NCBI GenBank assembly: GCA_049273695.1
Contig: JBASRE010000051.1
Coordinates: 55,349-119,348, forward strand
DNA: 64,000 nucleotides
Direction: 5' to 3'
From: UBA11740 sp049273695
Lineage (GTDB): Bacteria > Acidobacteriota > Blastocatellia > Pyrinomonadales > Pyrinomonadaceae
Part shown: piece after piece, positions 9,768 through 18,236 of the stretch
Numbering within the stretch: position 1 is the stretch's first letter
Layout of the letters: every line of letters starts with the position of its first letter
Program-made: the position numbers and the translations under genes
The notes under the pieces: generated by a model
Told to the model about the DNA's origin: nothing
Seen by the model: the letters and a program-made list of their open reading frames with translations, nothing else
Databases searched by the model: none

Positions 9768-9884
9768 TCAGTTTACAAAGCGGCGCAACTGCATGCTGAT
9801 CGCAAACCAGATCGCGATGAAGGTGGCGAGCATTGAAGCGAGACCGGCGCTCATCAGCGACAAAAGTAAGCCGATCACCGGCAG
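9768..9884 (-). pseudogene. Detached copy of the rodA 3' end
   Basis: Read on the minus strand, this 117-base block encodes 38 residues plus a stop. It aligns without gaps to the C-terminus of RodA encoded at 12062-13183, with 32 of 38 residues identical. It begins LPVIG and ends QLRRFVN-stop, as RodA does. Similarity stops sharply at both edges, and nothing upstream resembles the rest of RodA. It lies in direct orientation to the real rodA, on the far side of the S74-domain gene. It could be a remnant of a second rodA-like gene, or a target-gene end displaced by an insertion. Confidence 0.8.
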
Positions 9885-9999
9885 TCTTTTTGAGCGCGCC
9901 CCTCACCAATGGCGAATCAATCAACATGCAGGTCGGTTTGTTTTTCCGGGCAGACAAGTCGGTGCCTGGGGTTCCGTTTGGGACCGGCTTGCAAAAAAC

Positions 10000-10028
10000 T
10001 TGACATCCGGTAAGTCCCTTGATAAAAA
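10000..10028 (+). promoter_or_regulatory. Putative sigma-70-type promoter of the S74-domain gene
   Basis: A perfect TTGACA at 10000-10005 is followed by a 17-base spacer and TAAAAA at 10023-10028 (4 of 6 to the -10 consensus). It lies about 120 bases upstream of the start codon at 10148 and reads towards it. It is predicted by sequence match only. Confidence 0.5.
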
Positions 10029-10147
10029 CCTTCGCGACGCGACGTAAATTCCGTAATTAACGCGAAATCGCGGCCTGGCCGCTTGCCCACCTTACTCTTC
10101 GTCGCCTCCCCAGCCCGCGGTTCCCCTAACAAAGAGGAGGTTTACCA

Positions 10148-11977
10148 ATGAAAGTGTCAAGACCTTTGGCGTCAGCCATTTTTGCAGCAATGATGCTTGT
10201 TTGTTTGGCCAGTGTGGGGGCGGGTCAAACCGCGAGTGAAGGCCCCGTCGCCACCGTAACCGGGGGTGGCTCATCGGCCAGGTGGGACATAACGGCCGCC
10301 AACTCAGGCGGAACGTTGACTATTAATTTTCCCGACGGCCGCTCGGTCCAAAAGACTTTCCGTCAAGGCATGTCGCCGAGCATTATGATCGGCGATAAAA
10401 ACTTCGACGCTCTGCCCGACGGAGTCTATGCATACCAACTCCAACTCGCGCCATCGGTGTCAGCGGGCGCGAAAGAAGCCGCGATGAAAGCCCGTGGCAA
10501 AGATGACGATCCAGAAAGCGTTCGTGCTGGACGCAAGCGTCTGTCGGTTGCCGGGATGACCCAATCCGGATCATTCGCGGTTGTTAATGGATCGATCGTT
10601 CTTCCCGGCGCCGTCGAACCGGAGCAGAAGCGCCCCGAGAAGGCTTCGACTGGACCGGCATCTGCACCGGCTACCAGGGTCACGGCTTCTGCCAAAGTGG
10701 TTCAGCGAATTCGGAACAATCACCGGGCGTTCTTTATGTGGGACGAGGTGATTCCCGACGATCTAATCGTTCAGGGCAGCGCCTGCGTTGGCCTGGATTG
10801 TGTGAACGGCGAGCCCTTCAATTTTGACACGATCAGAATGAAGGAGAACAACACTCGCATTTTGTTCCTCGACACCAGCACGAGCGCGGGTTTTCCGACC
10901 AACGACTGGATTATCAGGGCGAACGGCCCAAACAGCGGTGACGCGAGTTTCCTGGGGATCGTCGATCATGGAAATGCTGGTACCGGCGCTGAGACCGGAA
11001 CGATTATCGCTCAGTTCGATGCCGGCGCGACCGCCAACTCGCTCAGGGTCTCTAGCACGGGCCGAGTCGGGCTCAAGACAGCGACGCCAGTGCTCGCTTT
11101 GCACATAAATGAGTCGGATACACCGGACATTCGACTCGAACAGAACAACTCTGGAGGCTTTTCGGCGCAGACATGGGACATCGCCGGCAATGAAGCTAAC
11201 TTCTTTGTGCGCGATGTGACCAGCGGTTCGCGTTTGCCTTTCCGCATCCGTCCGGGCGCTCCGACCAGTAGCATTGACATCTCTGCTGACGGCGATGTCG
11301 GCATCGGCACCGCCAGTCCGGATACTCGGCTCTCGGTCTTGGGAGCCGGCGCGACATTTCCCACGGTTTACAATCCGGGCGAGGTCGCCACGTTCGTTGC
11401 GCCTAATGACAGCTTCACAGTCTTCAGTATTGTGAAGGGAGGAATTGCCAATCCGCAGGGCATTCACTTCGGCGTTAATCAGGCCTCGCTGTTTTCTGAG
11501 ATTCAGGCATCTCGGGATGGTGTGACTACCAACACGCTGTCGCTAAACCGCCAGGGCGGGAATGTGGGCATTGGGACGAGTGCGCCAACTCAATTGCTTT
11601 CCGTCAACGGGACAGCCGGCAAGCCTGGTGGTGGATCTTGGGACGTTTTCTCTGATGCACGTCTAAAGAACATCAAAGGCCGCTTCAACCTCGGGCTGAA
11701 GGCCATAATGCAGTTACAGCCGCTTCGATACGAGTACAAACCGAACAATGCTTTGGATCTAAAGTCTCCGGGAGAACACGTCGGCTTCTCGGCCCAGGAG
11801 ATCCAGAAGGTCATTCCCGAAGCTGTCAGCAGAAGCAGCGACGGGTTCCTCATGGTCAACAACGATCCCATTCTCTGGACGATGCTTAACGCTATAAAGG
11901 AGCAACAGAAGCAAATCGCGGACCTGAAAGAAGAAGTCCGCAAGTTGCGAGCTGCTTCAAGCAGGCGCAGGAGATAG
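10148..11977 (+). CDS. Exported protein with C-terminal S74 intramolecular chaperone domain
   Basis: A protein of 609 residues with an N-terminal signal peptide (hydrophobic to about residue 27). The central region contains repeated motifs of the type VGIGT that are typical of trimeric beta-structured fibres. The C-terminal 110 residues match the Peptidase_S74 / tail-spike chaperone domain: SDARLKNI, then LRYEYKP, GFSAQEIQ and PEAV. A coiled-coil helix and a basic tail (SSRRRR) end the protein. S74 domains trimerise the fibre and often cleave themselves off. Here a signal peptide replaces a phage context, so it is probably a surface or secreted fibre. A strong AGAGGAGG precedes the ATG by about 7 bases. 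It has its own promoter and terminator and lies between the two rodA 3' ends. Confidence 0.8.
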   Translation: MKVSRPLASAIFAAMMLVCLASVGAGQTASEGPVATVTGGGSSARWDITAANSGGTLTINFPDGRSVQKTFRQGMSPSIMIGDKNFDALPDGVYAYQLQLAPSVSAGAKEAAMKARGKDDDPESVRAGRKRLSVAGMTQSGSFAVVNGSIVLPGAVEPEQKRPEKASTGPASAPATRVTASAKVVQRIRNNHRAFFMWDEVIPDDLIVQGSACVGLDCVNGEPFNFDTIRMKENNTRILFLDTSTSAGFPTNDWIIRANGPNSGDASFLGIVDHGNAGTGAETGTIIAQFDAGATANSLRVSSTGRVGLKTATPVLALHINESDTPDIRLEQNNSGGFSAQTWDIAGNEANFFVRDVTSGSRLPFRIRPGAPTSSIDISADGDVGIGTASPDTRLSVLGAGATFPTVYNPGEVATFVAPNDSFTVFSIVKGGIANPQGIHFGVNQASLFSEIQASRDGVTTNTLSLNRQGGNVGIGTSAPTQLLSVNGTAGKPGGGSWDVFSDARLKNIKGRFNLGLKAIMQLQPLRYEYKPNNALDLKSPGEHVGFSAQEIQKVIPEAVSRSSDGFLMVNNDPILWTMLNAIKEQQKQIADLKEEVRKLRAASSRRRR

Positions 11978-12000
11978 GTCACTTTAAAGAACTGACAGTA

Positions 12001-12042
12001 AAGGCGCGGGAGGCTGGAAGAGCCCTCCGCGCCTTCCTTTTT
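12001..12042 (+). terminator. Rho-independent terminator after the S74-domain gene
   Basis: An arm of AAGGCGCGGGAGG pairs with CCCTCCGCGCCTT around a short loop and is followed by a T-rich run (CCTTTTT). It lies 24 bases after the stop codon and separates the gene from the convergent rodA. Confidence 0.8.
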
Positions 12043-12061
12043 CGCAAAAGAGGGTAATGAT

Positions 12062-13183
12062 TCAGTTTACAAAGCGTCGCAGTTGGACGCTGATTGCAAA
12101 CCCAATGGCGATAAAGGTGGCGAGCATTGAAGAGAGCCCCGCGCTCATGAGCGGCAAAGGCACGCCGATTACCGGCAATAGACCAACCGCCATGCCGACG
12201 TTGAGTCCGATTTGAAATATTAGACCGCCGACGATCGCCATGATTACCAACATGCCCGTGCGATCACGCGACCGGCGGGCATCGGTAATTAAACGCGTCA
12301 GCAAGACTGCGTACGCCGCGAGCAAAAGCAGACAGCCGACAAAGCCGGTTGTTTCCGCCGTCACGGCAAAAATAAAATCGGTCTGCGGTTCAGGGAGAAA
12401 CTTTAAGCTGCTTTGCGAAAACTCTGAGTCGCGTGAACCGATGATTCCGCCCGCGCCGACCGTGACCATCGACTGATACGTGTGATAGCCGAACCCGCGC
12501 CGGTCGGTGCTTTCCGGATCAAGAATGGCGTTGATGCGTGCCAGCTTGTAACCACTCAGGGCTCCCGTCTTCACGCCCACAACATAAGCTAATGGCGCGC
12601 CCAGGATGCACGCGGCCAGAACCGCAGCGACGATCCGCATTTTTATAGACGAAAGGAACAGCACGATCGCCAGCAGCGGAAGGTAGGTCAAGGCTTGTCC
12701 CGTATCAGGTTCCAACAGAATCAAACCAATCGGTATCGCGAGGATGAGACAGCCCTTCGCGAACTCTTTCCAACCCAACGCGCCCGTGCGGTGCGACCCG
12801 AATACTTTGGCAAGCATCAGTACCACCGGAATCTTGACGAATTCAGACGGTTGGAATCTTCCGAGCGGTCCCGGTAATTGAATCCAGCATTGCTGGCCAT
12901 TCACTTTCACGCCGATGCCTGGGATCAGCACGAGGATCAAGAGAATCAACCCGAGCAGGTAAAATATCGGCGCCAGCTCAACCAGCCTTCGGTAATCGCT
13001 GAAAGCAATCGCGACCATGGCGACGAGCGCGATGACCAGGCCGACAATCTGTTTCTGCCAGTACGTCTCCGTCGGCACTGCGTTGTGAATTTGCCAGACG
13101 CCGAACGCCACGATGAGGATCGCGAGCGCCGCGACCAGCCAATCGAAATCCCGAAAGGTTCTTTTCTTAAGAACTTCAACCAT
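12062..13183 (-). CDS. rodA: Rod-shape SEDS peptidoglycan polymerase RodA
   Basis: The protein has 373 residues and about ten membrane helices, as in the SEDS family (RodA/FtsW/SpoVE). RodA polymerises lipid II during lateral wall growth together with its class B PBP partner. Recognisable parts are GRFQPSEFVKIPV in the first half, LEPDTGQALTYLPL, and the C-terminal GVPLPLMSAG signature. It is the last gene of the mreBCD-mrdA-rodA operon, 70 bases after mrdA. That gap is filled by a short repeat array at 13199-13241. The length is normal for the family. The last 38 codons exist a second time at 9768-9884. Confidence 0.95.
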   Translation of the reverse strand: MVEVLKKRTFRDFDWLVAALAILIVAFGVWQIHNAVPTETYWQKQIVGLVIALVAMVAIAFSDYRRLVELAPIFYLLGLILLILVLIPGIGVKVNGQQCWIQLPGPLGRFQPSEFVKIPVVLMLAKVFGSHRTGALGWKEFAKGCLILAIPIGLILLEPDTGQALTYLPLLAIVLFLSSIKMRIVAAVLAACILGAPLAYVVGVKTGALSGYKLARINAILDPESTDRRGFGYHTYQSMVTVGAGGIIGSRDSEFSQSSLKFLPEPQTDFIFAVTAETTGFVGCLLLLAAYAVLLTRLITDARRSRDRTGMLVIMAIVGGLIFQIGLNVGMAVGLLPVIGVPLPLMSAGLSSMLATFIAIGFAISVQLRRFVN

Positions 13184-13198
13184 TGAGCTTCAATGGAA

Positions 13199-13241
13199 CG
13201 TATGGGTCGTATAGGACCCATGGGTCGTACATGTCCATACG
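13199..13241. repeat. Short-period palindromic array between mrdA and rodA
   Basis: It consists of variants of GGGTCGTA/TAGGACCCAT in alternating orientation, bounded by the outer palindrome CGTATGG/CCATACG. It sits 15 bases upstream of the rodA start and 12 bases downstream of the mrdA stop. It fills the junction and could affect translation of rodA or processing of the transcript. Confidence 0.6.
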
Positions 13242-13253
13242 TCCTTAGCGGAG

Positions 13254-15143
13254 TCACCGAATTTTCATCGCGATGTTGGCTTTGGTCGCCTCGGGCTGCC
13301 CGTGCTTCTTGTTGTAGTAGACGTCGTAAACTGCGCGCACGGACGGCGCGCCAAAGCGCGAACCCAGTCCGGCGTTCTCGATCAAAGCGACGCACGCAAT
13401 TTCCGGCTTATATGCCGGCGCATACGAAACGAACCACGAATGGTCTCGGAATTCGCTGCCCTCTTTGCCGAGGCTGACTACCTGTGCCGTGCCCGTCTTG
13501 CCCGCAATATCGAAACCGGGAATCTTGATTCCTGTTGCCGTTCCTCCCTCGTTCACGACGGCCCACATCGCTTGAACGACGGCCGCGTTCTGATCAGGAG
13601 GAATTCCCAGGTCTTTCGGCTGCGGCCGATCAAAGAATCGTCCCGCGCGCTCTTGCCGCTCGCCGACCGCGCCCACCGGACGAATTTCTTTCAGCAGATG
13701 CGGCACGAACATCTTGCCCTTCATACCGATCGACGCGTGCGCGCGTATCAAAGCGATCGGAGTTATCACGTCCTGCCCCTGCCCGAACGATGCGTGAATC
13801 GTGTCGATGTCTGTCCATTCCGGGGTTTTCGGATGTAGCTTTGCTTTCAACTCGCGTGACGGCGTGATGCTGACGATTTCATGCGGTAAGTCGATACCCG
13901 TGCGTTTGTCCAATTCGAATTCACGCACCATCTCCTGCATGCCTTCGAGCTTCATCTTCAGCCCGAGCCGATAGAAGTAGCCGTCGCAGGATTTCGCGAT
14001 TGCGATGTGCACGTTCGGCGAGCCGTGATTACCGCCCATGCATCGCGTGTGTTTGTTGCCGATCTGGATGCCGCCGGCGCACAAAACATTCGAATTCTCA
14101 ATCGTGATGTCACCGCGTTTCAGCCCAGCGGTCGCCATCAGCGGCTTCCAGGTTGAACCCGGCGGATATCGACCCTGCACGGCGCGATTGAGCAGCGGTT
14201 TGTCAGGATGATTCAGCAGCGCAACGTATTCCGCGCGGCCTTCTTTAGTTGTGATGCGTTGGGAAAACAGATTCGGATCGAAAGTTGGCGCCGAGGCGAG
14301 CGCGAGGATCTCCCCATTGTTGGGATCCAAAGCGATAATTACGCCGCGACCCTGCGGCGAATTCTTAAGTTCCAATTCGGCGGCCGCCTGTAGATCGCTG
14401 TCGATGGTAATGATCAGATCCTGTCCAGGCTGCGGCTCGACTCGCGATCGTTCGCTTTGAATGTGGCCCCGGCTGTCCACGACAACTTCGCGGTAACCAT
14501 CGCGGCCCCGAAGGAACTCGTCATAGACCGACTCGATTCCATCCTGTCCGATGATGTCACCCGGTTTGTAACCCTTGCTCTTGTACCGCAGATCCTCGAG
14601 CTGCTCAGGACTAATCTCCTGAACATATCCGAGCACATGGGCCAACACGCCGTTCGCCGGATAGCGCCGTTGCGGCGTTTCCTCAACCCGCAGCGCGGGA
14701 AGCTCGAGCTGATGCGCATCGACCCAGGCGATGTCGCTGTGGTTCGCCTCTTCTTTAATGACGATCGATTCGAACGCCGGTTGGTTTTTTACCTGTTCAA
14801 ATCGCTCGCGCAACATTTGCGGATCGATGTTGAGTCCCTGCGCCAGCTCAGGAATCAGCGAATTGCGATCTATGTTCTTCGTGTCTTCCCGCGAAAGCAG
14901 AATGTTGTAGATGGGTCGCGAGTCAACCAACAAGAGTCCATTGCGATCGATGATCGCGCCGCGTTGGGCGGGAATCGGCAACCGTCTGAGGCGTTGGTTG
15001 ACGGCAACCTCGGCGTATTTCGCGCCCTTGACGACTTGCAGAAAGTAGAGGCGCACGGCCAGCACGGCGAGCAGCAACAACACGAGGGCCTGCACGATGC
15101 GAAGGCGAATCCTAAGGTTTTGCGAATCGTCGACGAACTTCAT
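13254..15143 (-). CDS. mrdA: Penicillin-binding protein 2 (MrdA), elongasome transpeptidase
   Basis: A class B PBP of 629 residues. It has an N-terminal membrane anchor (about residues 15-37), a pedestal/dimerisation domain with the conserved R-GAIIDRNG motif, and a transpeptidase domain. The three active-site motifs are visible: STWK near residue 330 with the nucleophile serine, SCD near 384 (the S-x-D form usual in PBP2), and KTG near 548. It cross-links side-wall peptidoglycan with RodA. The start lies 14 bases after the mreD stop, so the two genes are probably translated from one mRNA. The length matches the family. Confidence 0.95.
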   Translation of the reverse strand: MKFVDDSQNLRIRLRIVQALVLLLLAVLAVRLYFLQVVKGAKYAEVAVNQRLRRLPIPAQRGAIIDRNGLLLVDSRPIYNILLSREDTKNIDRNSLIPELAQGLNIDPQMLRERFEQVKNQPAFESIVIKEEANHSDIAWVDAHQLELPALRVEETPQRRYPANGVLAHVLGYVQEISPEQLEDLRYKSKGYKPGDIIGQDGIESVYDEFLRGRDGYREVVVDSRGHIQSERSRVEPQPGQDLIITIDSDLQAAAELELKNSPQGRGVIIALDPNNGEILALASAPTFDPNLFSQRITTKEGRAEYVALLNHPDKPLLNRAVQGRYPPGSTWKPLMATAGLKRGDITIENSNVLCAGGIQIGNKHTRCMGGNHGSPNVHIAIAKSCDGYFYRLGLKMKLEGMQEMVREFELDKRTGIDLPHEIVSITPSRELKAKLHPKTPEWTDIDTIHASFGQGQDVITPIALIRAHASIGMKGKMFVPHLLKEIRPVGAVGERQERAGRFFDRPQPKDLGIPPDQNAAVVQAMWAVVNEGGTATGIKIPGFDIAGKTGTAQVVSLGKEGSEFRDHSWFVSYAPAYKPEIACVALIENAGLGSRFGAPSVRAVYDVYYNKKHGQPEATKANIAMKIR

Positions 15144-15157
15144 GGAAGCCTATTTTA

Positions 15158-15724
15158 CTACCACTGTCGGCTGGTGGTTCTCCTTTTTCTGCCGAACAAT
15201 CCGGAACTGCGACGAGCGTCGCGGCGCCGCGTCGAGAACTGGCGACGGTTTCTCGCTTTGTCGCTGAAGTAATTGTCGTGCACATAAAGCAGGAACGTTC
15301 CCAGAACCGTGGTCGCGACGAGCTTGTACGACAGCGCCTGCGCGAACGGCATTGAAGTCGACTGTCCTAACAAACGGTTCATTCCGAAGTAAACGAGATT
15401 GTCGATGAGCGCTGCCGCCGCCAGCACCGGAATTCGCAGCAGCGTTGTGTCCAGCATGACGCGCGACGCGACGAAGTAAACGGCGTACGCCGTAAGCACT
15501 TTTGAAAATCCACCCGCGCCCAATAACCCGCGGCCTAAAGCATCCGTGGCCAGCCCGGCGATGGCGCCAATTAACAACGCGTTCAGCGGCTCGCGCTGCA
15601 GCGCGAAATACACCACCATCACCAACACCAAATCGAAGGCTGCCAGCGGTTGCCAAATCGCCGCCAACCCGGAGGGCAGAGCGATGGCAATCAACAGCAC
15701 TATGGCAATTTTCAGTTGGCGCAT
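15158..15724 (-). CDS. mreD: Rod-shape-determining protein MreD
   Basis: A small membrane protein of 188 residues with about five hydrophobic helices and a very basic C-terminal tail. Its size and topology are typical of MreD, and its position between mreC and mrdA is diagnostic. MreD links the MreB/MreC cytoskeletal complex to the wall-synthesis enzymes. Sequence conservation in MreD is low, so context carries much of the assignment. The start codon follows directly on a heptamer repeat array (15732-15946) that fills the mreC-mreD gap, and no Shine-Dalgarno sequence is evident. Confidence 0.85.
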   Translation of the reverse strand: MRQLKIAIVLLIAIALPSGLAAIWQPLAAFDLVLVMVVYFALQREPLNALLIGAIAGLATDALGRGLLGAGGFSKVLTAYAVYFVASRVMLDTTLLRIPVLAAAALIDNLVYFGMNRLLGQSTSMPFAQALSYKLVATTVLGTFLLYVHDNYFSDKARNRRQFSTRRRDARRSSGLFGRKRRTTSRQW

Positions 15725-15731
15725 GGCTTAA

Positions 15732-15946
15732 AGAGTGAGCGGTGAGCAGTGAGCAGTGAGCAGAGTAGTGAGCTGTGCGCAGTGAGCGGTGAGCAGGACT
15801 TGCCCATTTGCGGCGACGCATCGGGAATAAATCGATTCAGCTTAGTCACGAATTGTTTTACTTCCGGAATGTTGATAGTGCTATTTCAGGCGTCGTCCCC
15901 ACTGCTAACTCCCACTGCCCACTGCCCACTGCTCACTGCTCACTCT
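15732..15946. repeat. Inverted heptamer arrays between mreC and mreD
   Basis: The left arm (15732-15796) is made of GTGAGCA-type heptamers repeated about eight times with variants. The right arm (15898-15946) contains the complementary units (TGCTCAC, TGCCCAC). About 100 bases of non-repeat sequence separate them. The arms could pair into a long hairpin. The right arm also encodes the last residues and the TGA stop of MreC. Confidence 0.8.
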
Positions 15947-16835
15947 TCTTGTCTACGTTAGGGAGAGACTGATCCAACTCAGGAGTCTTCGTCGGGCGAT
16001 ACTGAAGAATTACAACTTCCTTCAAGCGATCGAGGCCGGCGCTCGGCCGGATGTGAATTACCTGCGACTGGGTCGCCGTGCCGGGCCGTAGTTCGACAAC
16101 CGGTCCGACTGAGAAGCCGGGAGGATAAATCCCGTCCTGGCCCGTCGTGTAAACAATGTCGCCGAGCTGCACCTTTTCAAGCCCCGAAACATAACGCATG
16201 TCCAACAACCCATTCTCGCCCATGCCCTTGATCGACCCGACCGCGTTTGATTGGCCCAGTTGTCCCACGACGGCGCCGGCGCCCGACTTCTCATCGGTGA
16301 TGAGCATGACCTGTGCACTCAAAGGGCTGGTGGAAACGATGCGGCCGACGATTCCCTCGGACGTGACGACCGGCATGTTAATTTCGACGCCTGCCGCTCG
16401 ACCTTTGTTGATGGTGACTGAATCGAACCACAGCGATGGATCGCGAGCGATGACCTGCGCTGTCACTGCGTGGTACTGCGTCTGCTCGTTCAGCTTCAGA
16501 AGTTTTTCAAGACGTTCAGCTTCGGCGGCTTTTTGTCGCGTATCGCGCAACTCGTTCTGCATTTGTTCGACTTGCGCGCGAAGCTGCTGGTTTTCGGTTG
16601 AGGCGCGCCGTAGTTCGCCGACTCCGCCGAAGAGACCTCCGACCAGGTTGCCGACTGAAGACGCGGTCCACTGAAAGGGATAAGCGATGCTTTGCGCAAC
16701 CGTGCGAATCTTTCGCTGCTTCGTCGATTCGTCGCGCGCATCGTAGGTCATCAGCGCGAAATTCAGCGCCAGCAGGCCAAAGAACCACCAGGGGGCGCGC
16801 TGTCGAATTTCGCGTTGAGTCCGAATTGCAGCCAT
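15933..16835 (-). CDS. mreC: Rod-shape-determining protein MreC
   Basis: A protein of 300 residues with a short cytoplasmic part, one transmembrane helix (about 17-36), a coiled coil (about 72-115) and a beta-rich periplasmic domain. The latter contains the family motifs VIARDPS, GIVGRIV and VYTTGQDGIYPPG. MreC forms a periplasmic scaffold that activates the PBP2-RodA pair. It is the second gene of the operon, about 100 bases after mreB. The final codons (SEQ-stop) are supplied by the heptamer array that follows, which suggests that the array has altered the original C-terminus. Confidence 0.95.
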   Translation of the reverse strand: MAAIRTQREIRQRAPWWFFGLLALNFALMTYDARDESTKQRKIRTVAQSIAYPFQWTASSVGNLVGGLFGGVGELRRASTENQQLRAQVEQMQNELRDTRQKAAEAERLEKLLKLNEQTQYHAVTAQVIARDPSLWFDSVTINKGRAAGVEINMPVVTSEGIVGRIVSTSPLSAQVMLITDEKSGAGAVVGQLGQSNAVGSIKGMGENGLLDMRYVSGLEKVQLGDIVYTTGQDGIYPPGFSVGPVVELRPGTATQSQVIHIRPSAGLDRLKEVVILQYRPTKTPELDQSLPNVDKKSEQ

Positions 16836-16849
16836 GAAAAGCAGATGTC

Positions 16850-16935
16850 AGATATCAGAAGTCAGATATCAGTCGGTCAATCGTCAGTCGGGATGCGCGA
16901 GATCTGACGTCGGCTTTCTGACGTCTGATCTCGGC
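16850..16935. repeat. Short-period repeat array between mreB and mreC
   Basis: Units resembling GTCAGATATCAG are repeated in direct order in the left half. They recur in inverted, diverged form (TCTGACGTC, TCTGATCTCGG) in the right half. The array fills the whole intercistronic gap, ending one base before the mreB stop codon. Confidence 0.65.
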
Positions 16936-16936
16936 T

Positions 16937-17983
16937 TTAGGTGCCGGTCGTTAAACTATTGTCCCATTTCACGCGCTTGAGGAGATCGAAATCTGAAAGC
17001 ATCTTGCCGGTGCCGAGCACGACAGACGCGAGCGGATCTTCGGCAAGGGAAACGGGCAAACCGGTTTCAATCGATAGCCGCTTGTCGAGGTTCTTAAGCA
17101 AGGCGCCGCCACCCGTGAGCACGATGCCGCGCTCAACAATGTCCGCGGACAGTTCCGGCGGCGTTCGTTCCAACGCAACCCGCACGGCGTTGATGATTGT
17201 CGAAACTGAATCCGCCAGCGCTTCACGAATTTCTTCGTCGGTGATCGTGACCGTTTTCGGAATACCTTCGATTAAGTTGCGACCGCGAACTTCGTATGAC
17301 AGTTCCTCGTCCAAAGGAAACGCCGAGCCGAGTTCGATCTTGATTGCTTCGGCCGTGCGCTCGCCGATCAGCAGATTGTATTTTCGTTTGATGTATTGCG
17401 TGATCGCTTCATCCATCTCGTTGCCGGCGACTCGCACCGAACGCGAATAGACGATGCCGCTCAAACTGATCACCGCGATGTCCGTCGTGCCGCCGCCAAT
17501 GTCCACAACCATGTTGCCGTGCGGCTCGGTGATGGGCAGGCCGGCGCCGATCGCGGCGGCCATCGCTTCTTCAACCAGATAAACTTCGGACGCTTTCGCT
17601 CGATACGCCGAATCTTCAACCGCGCGTCGTTCGACCTGAGTGATTTCCGATGGAATACCGATGACGACGCGTGGGCTGACCCAGGTCTTGCCGTTGTGAG
17701 CTTTGCGAATAAAGTGCTGAAGCATCTTCTCAGTCACTTCAAAGTTGGCAATTACGCCATCTTTCATCGGGCGGATCGCGACGATGTTGCCCGGTGTGCG
17801 GCCCAGCATCTCTTTCGCGTCGCGGCCGACAGCTTCGACGGCGTTGGTTACTTTGTTGATGGCGACGATCGACGGTTCCGAAACGACAATGCCGCGACCC
17901 TTTGCGTAAACCAGCGTGTTTGCGGTGCCGAGATCGATCGCGAGATCGCTGGAAAAAAGGCTAAAAATAGATTTGAAGGCCAT
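16937..17983 (-). CDS. mreB: Rod-shape-determining protein MreB (bacterial actin)
   Basis: The 348-residue length matches the family. The actin-fold ATP-binding motifs are present: DLGTANTLVY near the N-terminus (phosphate 1), DIGGGTTDIAV (phosphate 2) and LTGGGALLKN (adenosine). MreB polymerises under the membrane and directs lateral wall synthesis through MreC, MreD, MrdA and RodA. It is the first gene of the cell-shape operon, so the promoter should lie in the 250-base gap upstream. An AGGGA motif about 10 bases before the ATG can serve as ribosome-binding site. Confidence 0.97.
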   Translation of the reverse strand: MAFKSIFSLFSSDLAIDLGTANTLVYAKGRGIVVSEPSIVAINKVTNAVEAVGRDAKEMLGRTPGNIVAIRPMKDGVIANFEVTEKMLQHFIRKAHNGKTWVSPRVVIGIPSEITQVERRAVEDSAYRAKASEVYLVEEAMAAAIGAGLPITEPHGNMVVDIGGGTTDIAVISLSGIVYSRSVRVAGNEMDEAITQYIKRKYNLLIGERTAEAIKIELGSAFPLDEELSYEVRGRNLIEGIPKTVTITDEEIREALADSVSTIINAVRVALERTPPELSADIVERGIVLTGGGALLKNLDKRLSIETGLPVSLAEDPLASVVLGTGKMLSDFDLLKRVKWDNSLTTGT

Positions 17984-18236
17984 CTATTACGATTTCCCTG
18001 ACTGGTGATTGGAACGCCGGAAGAGGTGAGCGGTTATTTTTCCGTACCAACTTGAAGCCGTCTGACTTCGCGAGCGGGTTCTTCGAAAGCCGCAAAACTC
18101 ACCGAGGGCAAACAAAGATACAACTATTCGTTCTGTAATGCTATCGGTAAATGAAACTAGTGACGAAAACTTTTGTGGCTGTGCGCGATGTTTGGACCAG
18201 GAGCGACAACTCAGCTACAACCGGCCCAGCGCAAGC

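Noticed and set aside
10148..11977. Prophage remnant because of the S74 tail-spike domain
   Set aside because: The protein has a signal peptide, its own promoter and terminator, and no phage structural, lysis or integrase genes nearby.
14457..15272. Antisense frame of 271 codons opposite mrdA and mreD
   Set aside because: It overlaps two well-supported genes over its full length and has no family signature.
15732..15946. CRISPR array
   Set aside because: Units are about 7 bases with no spacers of uniform length, and no cas gene is present. It is a heptamer tandem repeat.
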